From positions 1 through 5,279 of the forward strand of contig CATLVA010000145.1 in assembly GCA_950060715.1 (NCBI GenBank): 5,279 bases of DNA. Direction: 5' to 3'. The stretch comes from an uncultured Oligoflexia bacterium. GTDB taxonomy: Bacteria; Bdellovibrionota; Bacteriovoracia; Bacteriovoracales; Bacteriovoracaceae. The position numbers and the translations under genes were made by a program. Numbering within the stretch: position 1 is the stretch's first letter; each line of letters opens with the position of its first letter. Shown in pieces: positions 1 to 5,279 of this stretch. Under the pieces are notes generated by a model. It saw nothing but the letters and a program-made list of their open reading frames with translations, had not been told where the DNA came from and did not search any database.

Positions 1-2
1 TT

Positions 3-869
3 GAAAAATTTAATAGTATAAGAACACAAACTGACTTTGCATCTGAGTTTAGGTACCGAAACCCTCTACTCTCAAATTCTGATATGGGACTTTTTATTAG
101 TCAGTCCGGAGAGACAGCAGACACTCTAGCTTGTCAGGAGCAATGTCAAAAAGCAGGACTTAAAACAGTCGGTATAGTTAATGTGGAGGGGTCAACTCTT
201 TTTAGAAAATGTGACCAAAGCGCTTTAATTCATGCTGGTGCTGAAATTGGTGTGGCCAGGACTAAGGCTTTTACTCAAATGGTGCTTGTTGGTTACCTAT
301 TATCTAAGAACTTTGAAAAAGAAATGACTTCAGATAATGTTAAAAAGGAATTTGAGTGTCTAAATCTGGCGTTGCAAAATGTTTTAAAGATGGAATCAAA
401 AATAAAAGAGATTGCAAAAAGTATATATAACTACAAAGGATTTATTTTTACAGGTAGAAGAGAGCAGTTTCCAATTGCTCTCGAGGGAGCTTTGAAGTTA
501 AAAGAAATAGCTTATGTCCATGCAGAAGGCTATGCATCTGGAGAGTTAAAACATGGTCCCATAGCTCTTTTTGATGAATCTATGGTTAATATAGCGCTCG
601 TTCCAGATGATCTTTATGAAAAAACTTTCTCTAATGCTCAAGAAGTCAAAGCAAGACGAGGAGTGATGGTTATTTTGGGAGAGCAAAGAAATAAAGAGCT
701 TGAAGAGATCTCTGATTTTTATCTTGGTATAGATTATTGCGGTGTGGAGGATTTAAAACCTATCGTTTCAAATGTTGCTCTTCAGCTTTTAAGTTATCAT
801 ATTGCTAAATTTAAAGGAACTGACATTGATAAGCCAAGAAACTTAGCAAAGTCAGTGACTGTGGAGTAA
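3..869 (+). CDS. glmS: Glucosamine-6-phosphate synthase (isomerizing), C-terminal part, 5' end outside window
   Basis: GlmS makes glucosamine-6-phosphate from fructose-6-phosphate and glutamine in the cytoplasm, the first step towards UDP-GlcNAc for peptidoglycan and LPS. The frame is open from the window edge; the Met at 84 is internal, because the codons before it read ASEFRYR, a conserved GlmS segment. 288 residues remain of about 600, so the N-terminal glutaminase domain and the start of the first SIS domain lie outside. Visible are the sugar-phosphate loop SQSGETADT (residues 33-41 of the fragment) and the second SIS domain with ALEGALKLKE, where E161, K165 and E168 match E. coli E481, K485 and E488. 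H184 in GELKHGP matches H504, and the terminal NLAKSVTVE holds the K603 equivalent (K283). The C-terminus is complete. One oddity is GVARTKAF, where GVASTKAF is usual. The helicase start follows after 6 bases, suggesting co-transcription. Confidence 0.96.
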   Translation, partial: EKFNSIRTQTDFASEFRYRNPLLSNSDMGLFISQSGETADTLACQEQCQKAGLKTVGIVNVEGSTLFRKCDQSALIHAGAEIGVARTKAFTQMVLVGYLLSKNFEKEMTSDNVKKEFECLNLALQNVLKMESKIKEIAKSIYNYKGFIFTGRREQFPIALEGALKLKEIAYVHAEGYASGELKHGPIALFDESMVNIALVPDDLYEKTFSNAQEVKARRGVMVILGEQRNKELEEISDFYLGIDYCGVEDLKPIVSNVALQLLSYHIAKFKGTDIDKPRNLAKSVTVE

Positions 870-875
870 TTTTTT

Positions 876-2954
876 ATGAGTTTAGAGCATTTAAATAATG
901 CACAAAAAAAAGCGGTTGAGTATGTTGATGGTCCAGTAATGATACTTGCAGGGGCAGGTTCTGGTAAGACGAGAACTCTCGTTTCAAGGATCCAATATCT
1001 TATAGACGAAAAAGACGTCAGCCCTTTTAGAATTTTGGCCGTGACATTTTCTAATAAAGCTGCAAGAGAGATGAGAGAGAGGATTGCAAAAGATAATAAT
1101 GTTGATTTTGGGACCATACAAGTGACTACCTTTCACTCTTTTTGCGCTAGAGTTCTGAGAAATGAAGCCCAGTATTTAGGCTTGAGTCGAAACTTTACGA
1201 TTTATGATACATCCGAATCAAAAAGTATTGTAAAAACACTTTTAGGTAAAAGAGGTATTTCTCAAAAAGAACTTCATCCTAGCGAGCTTCTTTATTATAT
1301 CGATTCTATTAAAAATCTTGGGCACTATATTGATTGTAGGGACCCTGAAACTCTTGAGGAAATAGATAAAGACGATCTTTTTTTTGACTTATATCGAGAG
1401 TTTGAAGCAGAACTTCATAAATCTAATGCCCTTGACTTTGGAGGGCTCATAACGGGAGTTTTAAACTTGTTTGACTCTTATCCAGAGGTTCTTGAAAGGT
1501 ACCAAAAAAGATTTCACTATGTCTTGGTGGATGAGTATCAGGATACAAATCGTGCTCAGTTTAGGCTCGTAAAAATGTTGGCGGCAAAAAGAAAAAATAT
1601 TTGCGTCGTTGGCGATGAGGACCAATCAATATACTCCTGGCGAGGTGCGGATATTAGAAATATACTTGATTTTGAGAAGGTTTTTCCTGAGGCAACTCTC
1701 ATTAAGCTAGAACAAAACTACCGGTCAAGTAAAAATATCATCGAAGCTGCCTCATGTGTGATATCTCAAAATCAGCAGCGAAAAGGAAAAGAGCTTTGGA
1801 CAGATAATGATCAAGGCGATTCGATTCAAATTTATGAATGCCAAGATGATAGAGAAGAAGCACAGTATGTCTCAAATGAAGTTGAGAGGCTGCTAAAAAA
1901 AGGGGTTAATGCTTCTGATATTGCTATTTTTTATAGGCAAAATGCTCAGTCTCGAATGATTGAGGATGCTCTAAGAAAAATAAATATACCGTATAAGGTT
2001 GTTGCTGGCGTGAAATTTTATGAGCGAAAAGAAATTAAAGATCTTTTATGCTACCTACGCTGTATAACGAATGACAAAGATGCTCTTGCGATAACAAGAG
2101 TCATCAATGTTCCCGTTAGAGGAATTGGTGCTCGTACTTTAAGAAAAATCGAAGACGAAGCGATCAAACTCAATACAAGCTTATGGGACATGCTCAACAG
2201 GCTCAACGATCACTACGATGATTTTAAGCATTTGAGACTATCGACTAAAGTAAAGAGTGGGATCAGAGGTTTTGTTCACGTTATCACCGAAGCAAAGGTC
2301 GCGAGTACTGAAGGAGCTCTTCCTAGTGCCGTATATGAAAAACTTTTAGCCGAATCAGGATATCTAGAGAGTTTAAATGCCGAAGGCACTCACGAAGCTA
2401 TGGCAAGAATTGAAAACCTTGATGAACTTCTCAATGCTATCAAACAATATGAGGAAGATGAAGAGGAGCCAAGCCTTGTTGGATTTCTTGAAACAATAAC
2501 TCTTGATAGTGAAACTGAAACCGGTGAAGAAGGTCAGGGGCAAGTCTCAATGATGACTATACATGGTTCAAAAGGGTTAGAGTACGAGTACGTTTTTCTA
2601 GTAGGGGCTGAAGAAACAGTTTTTCCATCATATATGAGCTTAGAAAACGGTGAAGAAGCTATTGAAGAAGAACGAAGACTTTTTTATGTCGCCATGACAA
2701 GAGCAATGAAAAGAGAAGGCCAAGTATGGATTAGAATATTCCCGGACAAGCCTATTACTAGCAAGCCTGCTGAAGTAAGGATGGGTAAGGGTAAAGGTGC
2801 TCCTGAATATTGGGTAGCTGTTGTTAAACCAGGTACAGTGCTTTTCGAAGCAGCTGGTGTAAATGTTGAATTGGCGAAAGAAGCCTTGAGACTTGCAGCT
2901 CAGAAGTTGCCTCTTTCTACCAAATTTATTGTTCGTAGAGATTACGTGGCATAG
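876..2954 (+). CDS. UvrD/PcrA-type SF1A DNA helicase, C-terminus replaced in frame by the end of ribosomal protein L16 (probable chimera)
   Basis: Residues 1 to about 610 are an ATP-dependent 3'-5' DNA helicase of the UvrD/PcrA/Rep family, which acts in repair and in clearing replication forks. Motifs seen in order: Q motif (LNNAQ, 6-10), Walker A AGAGSGKT (25-32), Ia AVTFSNKAA (55-63), Ib TFHSF (85-89), Walker B DEYQD (219-223), [18 protein letters not shown] (244-258), IV LEQNYRS (278-284), domain 2B with GIGART (417-422), [14 protein letters not shown] (559-571) and [16 protein letters not shown] (597-610). From about residue 611 the protein is ribosomal L16 ([26 protein letters not shown]). 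The usual ~100-residue helicase tail is missing. The ATG at 876 is chosen because the Q motif follows at once and GGAG (863-866) lies 9 bases upstream. No frameshift is seen. I infer an assembly or library artefact; a real fusion is unlikely. The helicase gene itself is therefore partial. PcrA versus UvrD cannot be decided. Confidence 0.93.
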   Translation: MSLEHLNNAQKKAVEYVDGPVMILAGAGSGKTRTLVSRIQYLIDEKDVSPFRILAVTFSNKAAREMRERIAKDNNVDFGTIQVTTFHSFCARVLRNEAQYLGLSRNFTIYDTSESKSIVKTLLGKRGISQKELHPSELLYYIDSIKNLGHYIDCRDPETLEEIDKDDLFFDLYREFEAELHKSNALDFGGLITGVLNLFDSYPEVLERYQKRFHYVLVDEYQDTNRAQFRLVKMLAAKRKNICVVGDEDQSIYSWRGADIRNILDFEKVFPEATLIKLEQNYRSSKNIIEAASCVISQNQQRKGKELWTDNDQGDSIQIYECQDDREEAQYVSNEVERLLKKGVNASDIAIFYRQNAQSRMIEDALRKINIPYKVVAGVKFYERKEIKDLLCYLRCITNDKDALAITRVINVPVRGIGARTLRKIEDEAIKLNTSLWDMLNRLNDHYDDFKHLRLSTKVKSGIRGFVHVITEAKVASTEGALPSAVYEKLLAESGYLESLNAEGTHEAMARIENLDELLNAIKQYEEDEEEPSLVGFLETITLDSETETGEEGQGQVSMMTIHGSKGLEYEYVFLVGAEETVFPSYMSLENGEEAIEEERRLFYVAMTRAMKREGQVWIRIFPDKPITSKPAEVRMGKGKGAPEYWVAVVKPGTVLFEAAGVNVELAKEALRLAAQKLPLSTKFIVRRDYVA
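2691..2717. other. Junction zone between helicase and L16 coding sequence
   Basis: Codons 606-614 of the fused frame read AMTRAMKRE. To the left, FYVAMTRA is helicase motif VI; to the right, [14 protein letters not shown] is L16. The first five residues suit both families (E. coli UvrD has VTRAMQKL, E. coli L16 has AMTRAVKRQ), so the breakpoint cannot be placed more exactly from this sequence. No insertion sequence, target duplication or stop codon is present at the joint. Confidence 0.85.
2691..2954 (+). CDS. rplP: 50S ribosomal protein L16 (uL16), C-terminal ~80 residues only, 5' part missing
   Basis: L16 sits at the base of the 50S central protuberance near the A site and is needed for late 50S maturation and peptidyl transfer. 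This segment covers the family from [11 protein letters not shown] to the end; by alignment from memory to E. coli L16 (136 residues, AMTRA at about residue 52) roughly the first 51 residues are absent. Recognisable blocks are [11 protein letters not shown], the glycine/lysine loop [21 protein letters not shown] and the final RRDYVA, which is the Bacteroidota form. The stop TAG (2952-2954) is 2 bases before rpmC, the normal operon neighbour, so this end is genuine. There is no start codon of its own: it is read as the tail of the helicase frame. The exact left border is uncertain within 2691-2717, because both families encode AMTRA there. Confidence 0.92.
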   Translation, partial: AMTRAMKREGQVWIRIFPDKPITSKPAEVRMGKGKGAPEYWVAVVKPGTVLFEAAGVNVELAKEALRLAAQKLPLSTKFIVRRDYVA

Positions 2955-2956
2955 TT

Positions 2957-3151
2957 ATGAAGAATTCAGAAATCAAGGCGCTCACTGTAGAGGAGCTTAG
3001 AGAAAAGATAAATACGGAAGTTAGCGGTCTGCAGAAGTTAAACTTTGCACATGCTATTTCTCCTATTGAAAATCCGATGAAAATCAGACATTCAAAACGT
3101 CTGATCGCGAGATTGAGAACAGAGTTAAGGGCTAAGGAACTTGCTAACTAA
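2957..3151 (+). CDS. rpmC: 50S ribosomal protein L29 (uL29)
   Basis: A small helical protein of the 50S subunit that sits next to L23 at the mouth of the peptide exit tunnel, where chaperones and SRP dock. The 64 residues form the expected two-helix hairpin: [11 protein letters not shown] at the start and the second helix [19 protein letters not shown] at the end. The linking stretch [14 protein letters not shown] is the form found in Bacteroidota, where most other phyla have a shorter turn. The length is normal. The ATG is 2 bases after the L16 stop, and the rpsQ ATG is 1 base after its own stop, so it is translated within the operon. The MKNSEI start is typical for the phylum. No clear Shine-Dalgarno sequence precedes it. 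Confidence 0.97.
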   Translation: MKNSEIKALTVEELREKINTEVSGLQKLNFAHAISPIENPMKIRHSKRLIARLRTELRAKELAN

Positions 3152-3152
3152 T

Positions 3153-3416
3153 ATGAGCATGGAGACCAGAAATCTTAGAAAAGAGAGAGTCGGGGTAGTA
3201 ACAAGCAACAAGATGGATAAGACCATCACTGTAGCTGTTCAGAGAAAAGAGAAGCACCCGATCTATGGTAAGTTTGTTAAGAAAACAACAAAATTTGCCG
3301 CTCATGACGAAAAGAATGATTGTGGTATCGGAGATACCGTGAAGATCATGGAGACTCGTCCGCTGAGTAAAAACAAGCGTTGGAGACTAGTAGAAATTAT
3401 TGAAAGAGCCAAGTAA
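3153..3416 (+). CDS. rpsQ: 30S ribosomal protein S17 (uS17)
   Basis: S17 is a primary 16S rRNA binding protein (5' domain, helix 11 region) with an OB-fold. Of 87 residues, the recognisable blocks are [32 protein letters not shown], quoted here in its conserved order as three strands around KMDKT and HPIYGK, then [26 protein letters not shown] and the terminal VEIIERAK. The ATG at 3153 ([10 protein letters not shown]) is preferred. A TTG at 3141 would give four extra residues overlapping rpmC, which the family does not have, and the ATG at 3159 (METRNLRK) is a possible alternative. AAGGAA at 3134-3139 lies rather far from the start (13 bases), so it is a weak ribosome site. The gene lies in normal operon order between rpmC and rplN. 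Confidence 0.96.
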   Translation: MSMETRNLRKERVGVVTSNKMDKTITVAVQRKEKHPIYGKFVKKTTKFAAHDEKNDCGIGDTVKIMETRPLSKNKRWRLVEIIERAK

Positions 3417-3418
3417 TC

Positions 3419-3787
3419 ATGATTAGACAAGAATCAAGACTAAGCGTTGCCGATAACAGTGGTGCTAAAGAGGTGCTCTGTATTCGTGTACTTGGTGGTA
3501 CTAAAAAGAAGTACGCCACAGTAGGTGATAAAATTGTGGTTTCAGTAAAATCTGCTCATTCTTCAAGTAACCTCAAAAAAGGAACTGTTTCTAAAGCAGT
3601 AATCGTAAGAACCAAAAAAGAGGTAAGAAGAAAAGACGGATCTTATATCCGTTTTGAGGATAATGCTGCAGTGTTATTGAATAATAACGATGAACCAAGA
3701 GGTACTCGTATGTTCGGACCTGTAGCCAGAGAGTTGCGTGAAAAGCAATTTATGAAGATTGTTTCATTGGCTCCTGAAGTATTGTAA
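3419..3787 (+). CDS. rplN: 50S ribosomal protein L14 (uL14)
   Basis: L14 lies on the subunit interface of the 50S particle, helps form bridge B8 with 16S rRNA and is the docking site of the silencing factor RsfS in other bacteria. The 122 residues equal the usual length. Conserved blocks are [22 protein letters not shown] (residues 6-27), [12 protein letters not shown], the basic segment [31 protein letters not shown] and the end [29 protein letters not shown], in which the [15 protein letters not shown] box is a family signature. The ATG is 2 bases after the rpsQ stop. No insertion, truncation or unusual residue was noticed. Function is certain from the sequence; the taxon is not decided by this protein. 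Confidence 0.98.
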   Translation: MIRQESRLSVADNSGAKEVLCIRVLGGTKKKYATVGDKIVVSVKSAHSSSNLKKGTVSKAVIVRTKKEVRRKDGSYIRFEDNAAVLLNNNDEPRGTRMFGPVARELREKQFMKIVSLAPEVL

Positions 3788-3789
3788 TC

Positions 3790-4137
3790 ATGGATAAGAA
3801 TCAAACAGTTGTGAAAAAGCTTCATGTGAGAAAAGGCGATACCGTTAAGGTGATCTCTGGTAATAGCAAAGGCAAAACCGGGACAGTTCTTGAGGTAATC
3901 CCTTCAAAATATAGAGCTATTGTAGAAGGTGTAAACGTTGTCTCCAAGCATATTAAACCTTCGGCTTCCAATCCAAATGGTGGTATTGAGAAGACAGAAG
4001 CTTCTATTCATCTTTCTAACCTAATGGTAATAGATCCTTCATCAGGTGATGCAACCAGAGTAGGTAGAAAAGCTGATGAAAATGGAAAACTTGTTAGATA
4101 CTCTAAAAAATCTGGGGAGGTAATTAAAAATGGCTAG
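3790..4137 (+). CDS. rplX: 50S ribosomal protein L24 (uL24)
   Basis: L24 is one of the first proteins to bind 23S rRNA (5' region) and starts 50S assembly; it ends up near the tunnel exit. The KOW motif is clear at about residues 14-38 ([20 protein letters not shown]), followed by [14 protein letters not shown] and [20 protein letters not shown]. Its 115 residues are about ten more than E. coli L24, with the extra length in the charged C-terminal tail ([20 protein letters not shown]). The start is 2 bases after the rplN stop. The last 8 bases overlap the rplE start (ATG at 4130, rplX stop TAG at 4135-4137), the only overlap in this part of the operon, which suggests translational coupling of L24 and L5. 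Confidence 0.97.
   Translation: MDKNQTVVKKLHVRKGDTVKVISGNSKGKTGTVLEVIPSKYRAIVEGVNVVSKHIKPSASNPNGGIEKTEASIHLSNLMVIDPSSGDATRVGRKADENGKLVRYSKKSGEVIKNG
4114..4120 (+). promoter_or_regulatory. Strong Shine-Dalgarno sequence for rplE
   Basis: GGGGAGG lies inside the end of rplX, 9 bases before the rplE ATG at 4130. It is the only strong anti-16S match in front of a gene in the ribosomal part of the window; the other starts have A/T-rich leaders, as usual for Bacteroidota. It supports the 4130 start. It may be chance, since the same bases encode Ser-Gly-Glu-Val of L24. Confidence 0.6.
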
Positions 4138-4690
4138 TCCGAGATTAAAAGAAACATATAGCAAGGAGATTGCTCCTGCGCTAAAGGAGAAATTCCAGTA
4201 CACCAGCGTTATGCAGGTGCCAAAAATCACCAAGGTTGTACTTAACAAAGGTATTGGTGCTGCTGTAGCCGATAAGAAATTGGTAGATGTAGGAGTAGAA
4301 GAGCTAACTACCATTACTGGTCAGAAGGCTGTTCCAACTGTTGCTAAGAACTCCATCTCAAACTTTAAGTTAAGAGACGGTATGCCAATTGGTGCAAAAG
4401 TTACATTGCGCGGTGATAGAATGTACGAATTTATCGACAGGCTTTTGAATATCGCTCTTCCTCGTGTAAGAGACTTCAGAGGTGTAAAAGATAAAGGTTT
4501 CGATGGACGTGGTAACTACACTTTAGGTATCAAGGAACAAATTATCTTCCCTGAGATCTCTATCGAGAAAGTGAATAAAATCACTGGTATGGACATTACG
4601 TTCGTTACCACAGCAAATACTGATGAAGAAAGTTATGAGTTGCTAAAGGCTATGGGAATGCCTTTCGCTTCTGGTAAAAAACAAGACTAA
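4130..4690 (+). CDS. rplE: 50S ribosomal protein L5 (uL5)
   Basis: L5 binds 5S rRNA together with L18 and L25-type proteins, anchors it in the central protuberance and touches P-site tRNA. The 186 residues are close to the family norm (about 180). Visible are the N-terminal helix [29 protein letters not shown], the loop [34 protein letters not shown] (conserved core TGQKA and GMPIG), the [21 protein letters not shown] block, [20 protein letters not shown], and a final [27 protein letters not shown]. The start overlaps the end of rplX by 8 bases, and rpsN begins 2 bases after the stop. No missing conserved residue was noticed. Identification is secure. Confidence 0.98.
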   Translation: MASPRLKETYSKEIAPALKEKFQYTSVMQVPKITKVVLNKGIGAAVADKKLVDVGVEELTTITGQKAVPTVAKNSISNFKLRDGMPIGAKVTLRGDRMYEFIDRLLNIALPRVRDFRGVKDKGFDGRGNYTLGIKEQIIFPEISIEKVNKITGMDITFVTTANTDEESYELLKAMGMPFASGKKQD

Positions 4691-4692
4691 TT

Positions 4693-4962
4693 ATGGCAAG
4701 AGAAGCAGTAAAAGCTAGAGAAAGAAAAAGAGAGAAACTTGTAGCTCGCTATGCTGAGAAAAGAGCAAGGCTTAAAGCTGAAGGTGATTACGAGGGTCTT
4801 GATAAGTTGCCAAGAAACGCATCGCCCGTAAGACTTCACAATAGATGTAAGCTTACTGGTAGACCTAAAGGTTACATGCGTAAGTTCGGCATCTCTAGGG
4901 TAACTTTTAGAGAGATGGCCTCTGCAGGTAAAATACCTGGAGTGACTAAAGCAAGCTGGTAA
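4693..4962 (+). CDS. rpsN: 30S ribosomal protein S14 (uS14), zinc-free form
   Basis: S14 is a late-binding protein of the 30S head. At 89 residues with a single Cys (in [13 protein letters not shown]) it is the long, zinc-independent C- form, not the ~61-residue CXXC form. The N-terminal half is a charged helix ([27 protein letters not shown]), followed by [48 protein letters not shown] and the usual terminal KASW. It begins 2 bases after rplE without a visible Shine-Dalgarno sequence. It is the last tightly packed gene: a 138-base gap follows before rpsH. An inverted repeat CAGGTA-aaa-TACCTG (4925-4939) lies near its 3' end but encodes the conserved AGKIPG, so it is probably incidental. Confidence 0.98.
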   Translation: MAREAVKARERKREKLVARYAEKRARLKAEGDYEGLDKLPRNASPVRLHNRCKLTGRPKGYMRKFGISRVTFREMASAGKIPGVTKASW

Positions 4963-4989
4963 TCTTTCTTTTTATATCTGAAAATTATT

Positions 4990-5025
4990 AATACCTTTGC
5001 AGGCCGGTTTCGGCCGGAAGGTATT
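4990..5025 (+). other. Hairpin 1 of the rpsN-rpsH gap
   Basis: AATACCTT (4990-4997) pairs perfectly with AAGGTATT (5018-5025), and inside it GGCCG (5002-5006) pairs with CGGCC (5011-5015) around a GTTT loop. The GC-rich core stands out in AT-rich surroundings. It is followed by TTTAACATTTTATAAAG, not by an unbroken T run, so it is a poor match to an intrinsic terminator; attenuation or transcript processing are alternatives. Confidence 0.6.
4992..5000 (+). promoter_or_regulatory. Possible Bacteroidota promoter -7 element (TACCTTTGC)
   Basis: The bases match the Bacteroidota -7 consensus TANNTTTG exactly. About 19-23 bases upstream, where a -33 TTG/TTTG is expected, there is only a T-rich run (4964-4973), so the match is half. 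If used, transcription would start near 5005 and would drive rpsH and following genes. It shares its bases with the left arm of hairpin 1; such a transcript would not contain that hairpin whole. Confidence 0.4.
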
Positions 5026-5046
5026 TAACATTTTATAAAGGGTATT

Positions 5047-5086
5047 CTTGGGAGATATCGCCAAGGTACACACGCCTAAAGGGCGT
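5047..5086 (+). other. Hairpins 2 and 3 of the rpsH leader
   Basis: CTTGG (5047-5051) pairs with CCAAG (5061-5065) around a 9-base loop, and ACGCC (5072-5076) pairs with GGCGT (5082-5086) around TAAAG. Both are short, 5-bp stems whose stability would need folding to judge. They lie 15-54 bases before the rpsH ATG, within reach of influencing translation initiation. Confidence 0.4.
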
Positions 5087-5100
5087 AAAACATTTTAAAA

Positions 5101-5279
5101 ATGACTGATCCAATAGCAGATTATTTAACGCGTTTAAGAAACGCTATTAAAGCAAGGCATAGGGTTATCGAAATTCCTGCTTCGAATGTGAAGAAGGAGA
5201 TGACTAAAGTGCTTTTTGACAAAGGCTACATCTTGAACTACAAGTTTGAAGATGATGGTGTTCAAGGTAAGATTAAAAT
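5101..5279 (+). CDS. rpsH: 30S ribosomal protein S8 (uS8), N-terminal part, cut by window end
   Basis: S8 is a primary binder of the 16S central domain (helices 21/25) and, in E. coli, the translational repressor of the spc operon. The 59 visible residues begin MTDPIADYLTRLRNA and continue with the conserved helix-strand pattern ASNVKKEMTKVLFDKGYI and NYKFEDDG. The whole family is about 130 residues, so rather less than half is present. The ATG at 5101 is fixed by the family start MTDPIAD. It is preceded by the A-rich leader ACATTTTAAAA without a Shine-Dalgarno sequence, the common arrangement in Bacteroidota. It follows rpsN after an unusually long, structured gap. Confidence 0.97.
   Translation, partial: MTDPIADYLTRLRNAIKARHRVIEIPASNVKKEMTKVLFDKGYILNYKFEDDGVQGKIK

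Larger units (their letters stand above)
4963..5100 (+). promoter_or_regulatory. Structured intergenic leader between rpsN and rpsH
   Basis: The 138 bases contain no plausible gene. They hold three inverted repeats in a row that could fold as hairpins (4990-5025, 5047-5065, 5072-5086), a Bacteroidota-like -7 box (4992-5000), and a direct repeat AACATTTTA (5027-5035 and 5089-5097), the second copy next to the rpsH start. The other gaps in this operon are 1-2 bases or an overlap, so this gap stands out. I infer a regulatory leader or internal promoter for rpsH and the genes after it; in E. coli S8 is the repressor of the spc operon, which makes control here plausible. No known riboswitch or ribosomal leader class was recognised. 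Confidence 0.5.

Noticed and set aside
84..869. A shorter glmS-like gene starting at the ATG at 84
   Set aside because: The frame is open upstream to the window edge and encodes conserved GlmS residues (ASEFRYR) before that Met, so it is internal.
797..1117. Minus-strand frame of 106 codons across the glmS-helicase boundary
   Set aside because: It lies opposite two well-recognised genes (GlmS C-terminus and helicase motifs I-Ia) and resembles no family I know.
876..2954. A genuinely new helicase-ribosomal protein fusion linking repair to translation
   Set aside because: L16 lacks its N-terminal rRNA-binding part and the helicase lacks its tail; the join sits in a shared motif and the two sides look like different phyla. 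An artefact explains this more simply.
3141..3152. TTG start for rpsQ adding MLTN
   Set aside because: It would overlap rpmC and adds residues absent from the S17 family; the ATG at 3153 directly follows the rpmC stop.
3643..3825. Minus-strand frame of 60 codons opposite rplN/rplX
   Set aside because: It is a shadow of conserved ribosomal protein coding sequence.
4042..4314. Minus-strand frame of 90 codons opposite rplX/rplE, with hydrophobic stretches
   Set aside because: Its hydrophobicity follows from the reverse complement of Lys/Glu-rich codons; it lies fully opposite two certain genes.
4925..4939. Inverted repeat CAGGTA-aaa-TACCTG at the end of rpsN as a regulatory stem
   Set aside because: The bases encode the conserved S14 residues AGKIPG; the 6-bp symmetry is likely incidental.
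4990..5040. Intrinsic terminator after rpsN
   Set aside because: The hairpin is good but no continuous T tract follows, and rpsH of the same operon lies just downstream.

Overview
The window reads as two unrelated pieces of bacterial chromosome joined inside one open reading frame. The left piece (1 to about 2700) carries the 3' part of glmS (glucosamine-6-phosphate synthase) followed, 6 bases later, by a UvrD/PcrA-type superfamily 1 DNA helicase. The right piece (about 2700 to 5279) is a stretch of the S10/spc ribosomal protein operon in its usual order: end of rplP (L16), then rpmC (L29), rpsQ (S17), rplN (L14), rplX (L24), rplE (L5), rpsN (S14) and the start of rpsH (S8). Everything is on the + strand.

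The right piece looks like Bacteroidota, probably Cytophagales-like. The L29 signature [14 protein letters not shown], the L16 stretch [16 protein letters not shown], the L16 ending FIVRRDYV and the 89-residue zinc-free S14 are typical of that phylum, most start codons lack a Shine-Dalgarno sequence, and a Bacteroidota-type -7 box (TACCTTTGC) lies before rpsH. The left piece does not look like Bacteroidota. The helicase wording and the glmS-helicase pairing suggest a low-GC proteobacterium-like lineage, perhaps Bdellovibrionota, but this is from memory of the families and is low confidence. Arg codon CGA occurs about nine times in frame in the left genes, and I find none from 2718 to the end.

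The main result is the joint. The 692-codon frame at 876-2954 begins as a normal helicase with all motifs through motif VI (ending VAMTRA, residues 605-610). It then continues as the last ~80 residues of ribosomal protein L16. Both families encode AMTRA at this place and in the same frame, so the join falls in a short shared sequence at about 2691-2717. The helicase has lost its C-terminal tail and L16 its first ~51 residues. The likeliest explanation is a chimeric assembly or library molecule rather than a new fusion protein.

The second point of interest is the 138-base gap between rpsN and rpsH (4963-5100), in an operon whose other genes are 1-2 bases apart or overlap. It holds three possible hairpins and a -7 promoter box, so it may be an internal promoter and/or a structured leader that controls rpsH and downstream genes. 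No tRNA, rRNA, CRISPR array or insertion sequence was seen.
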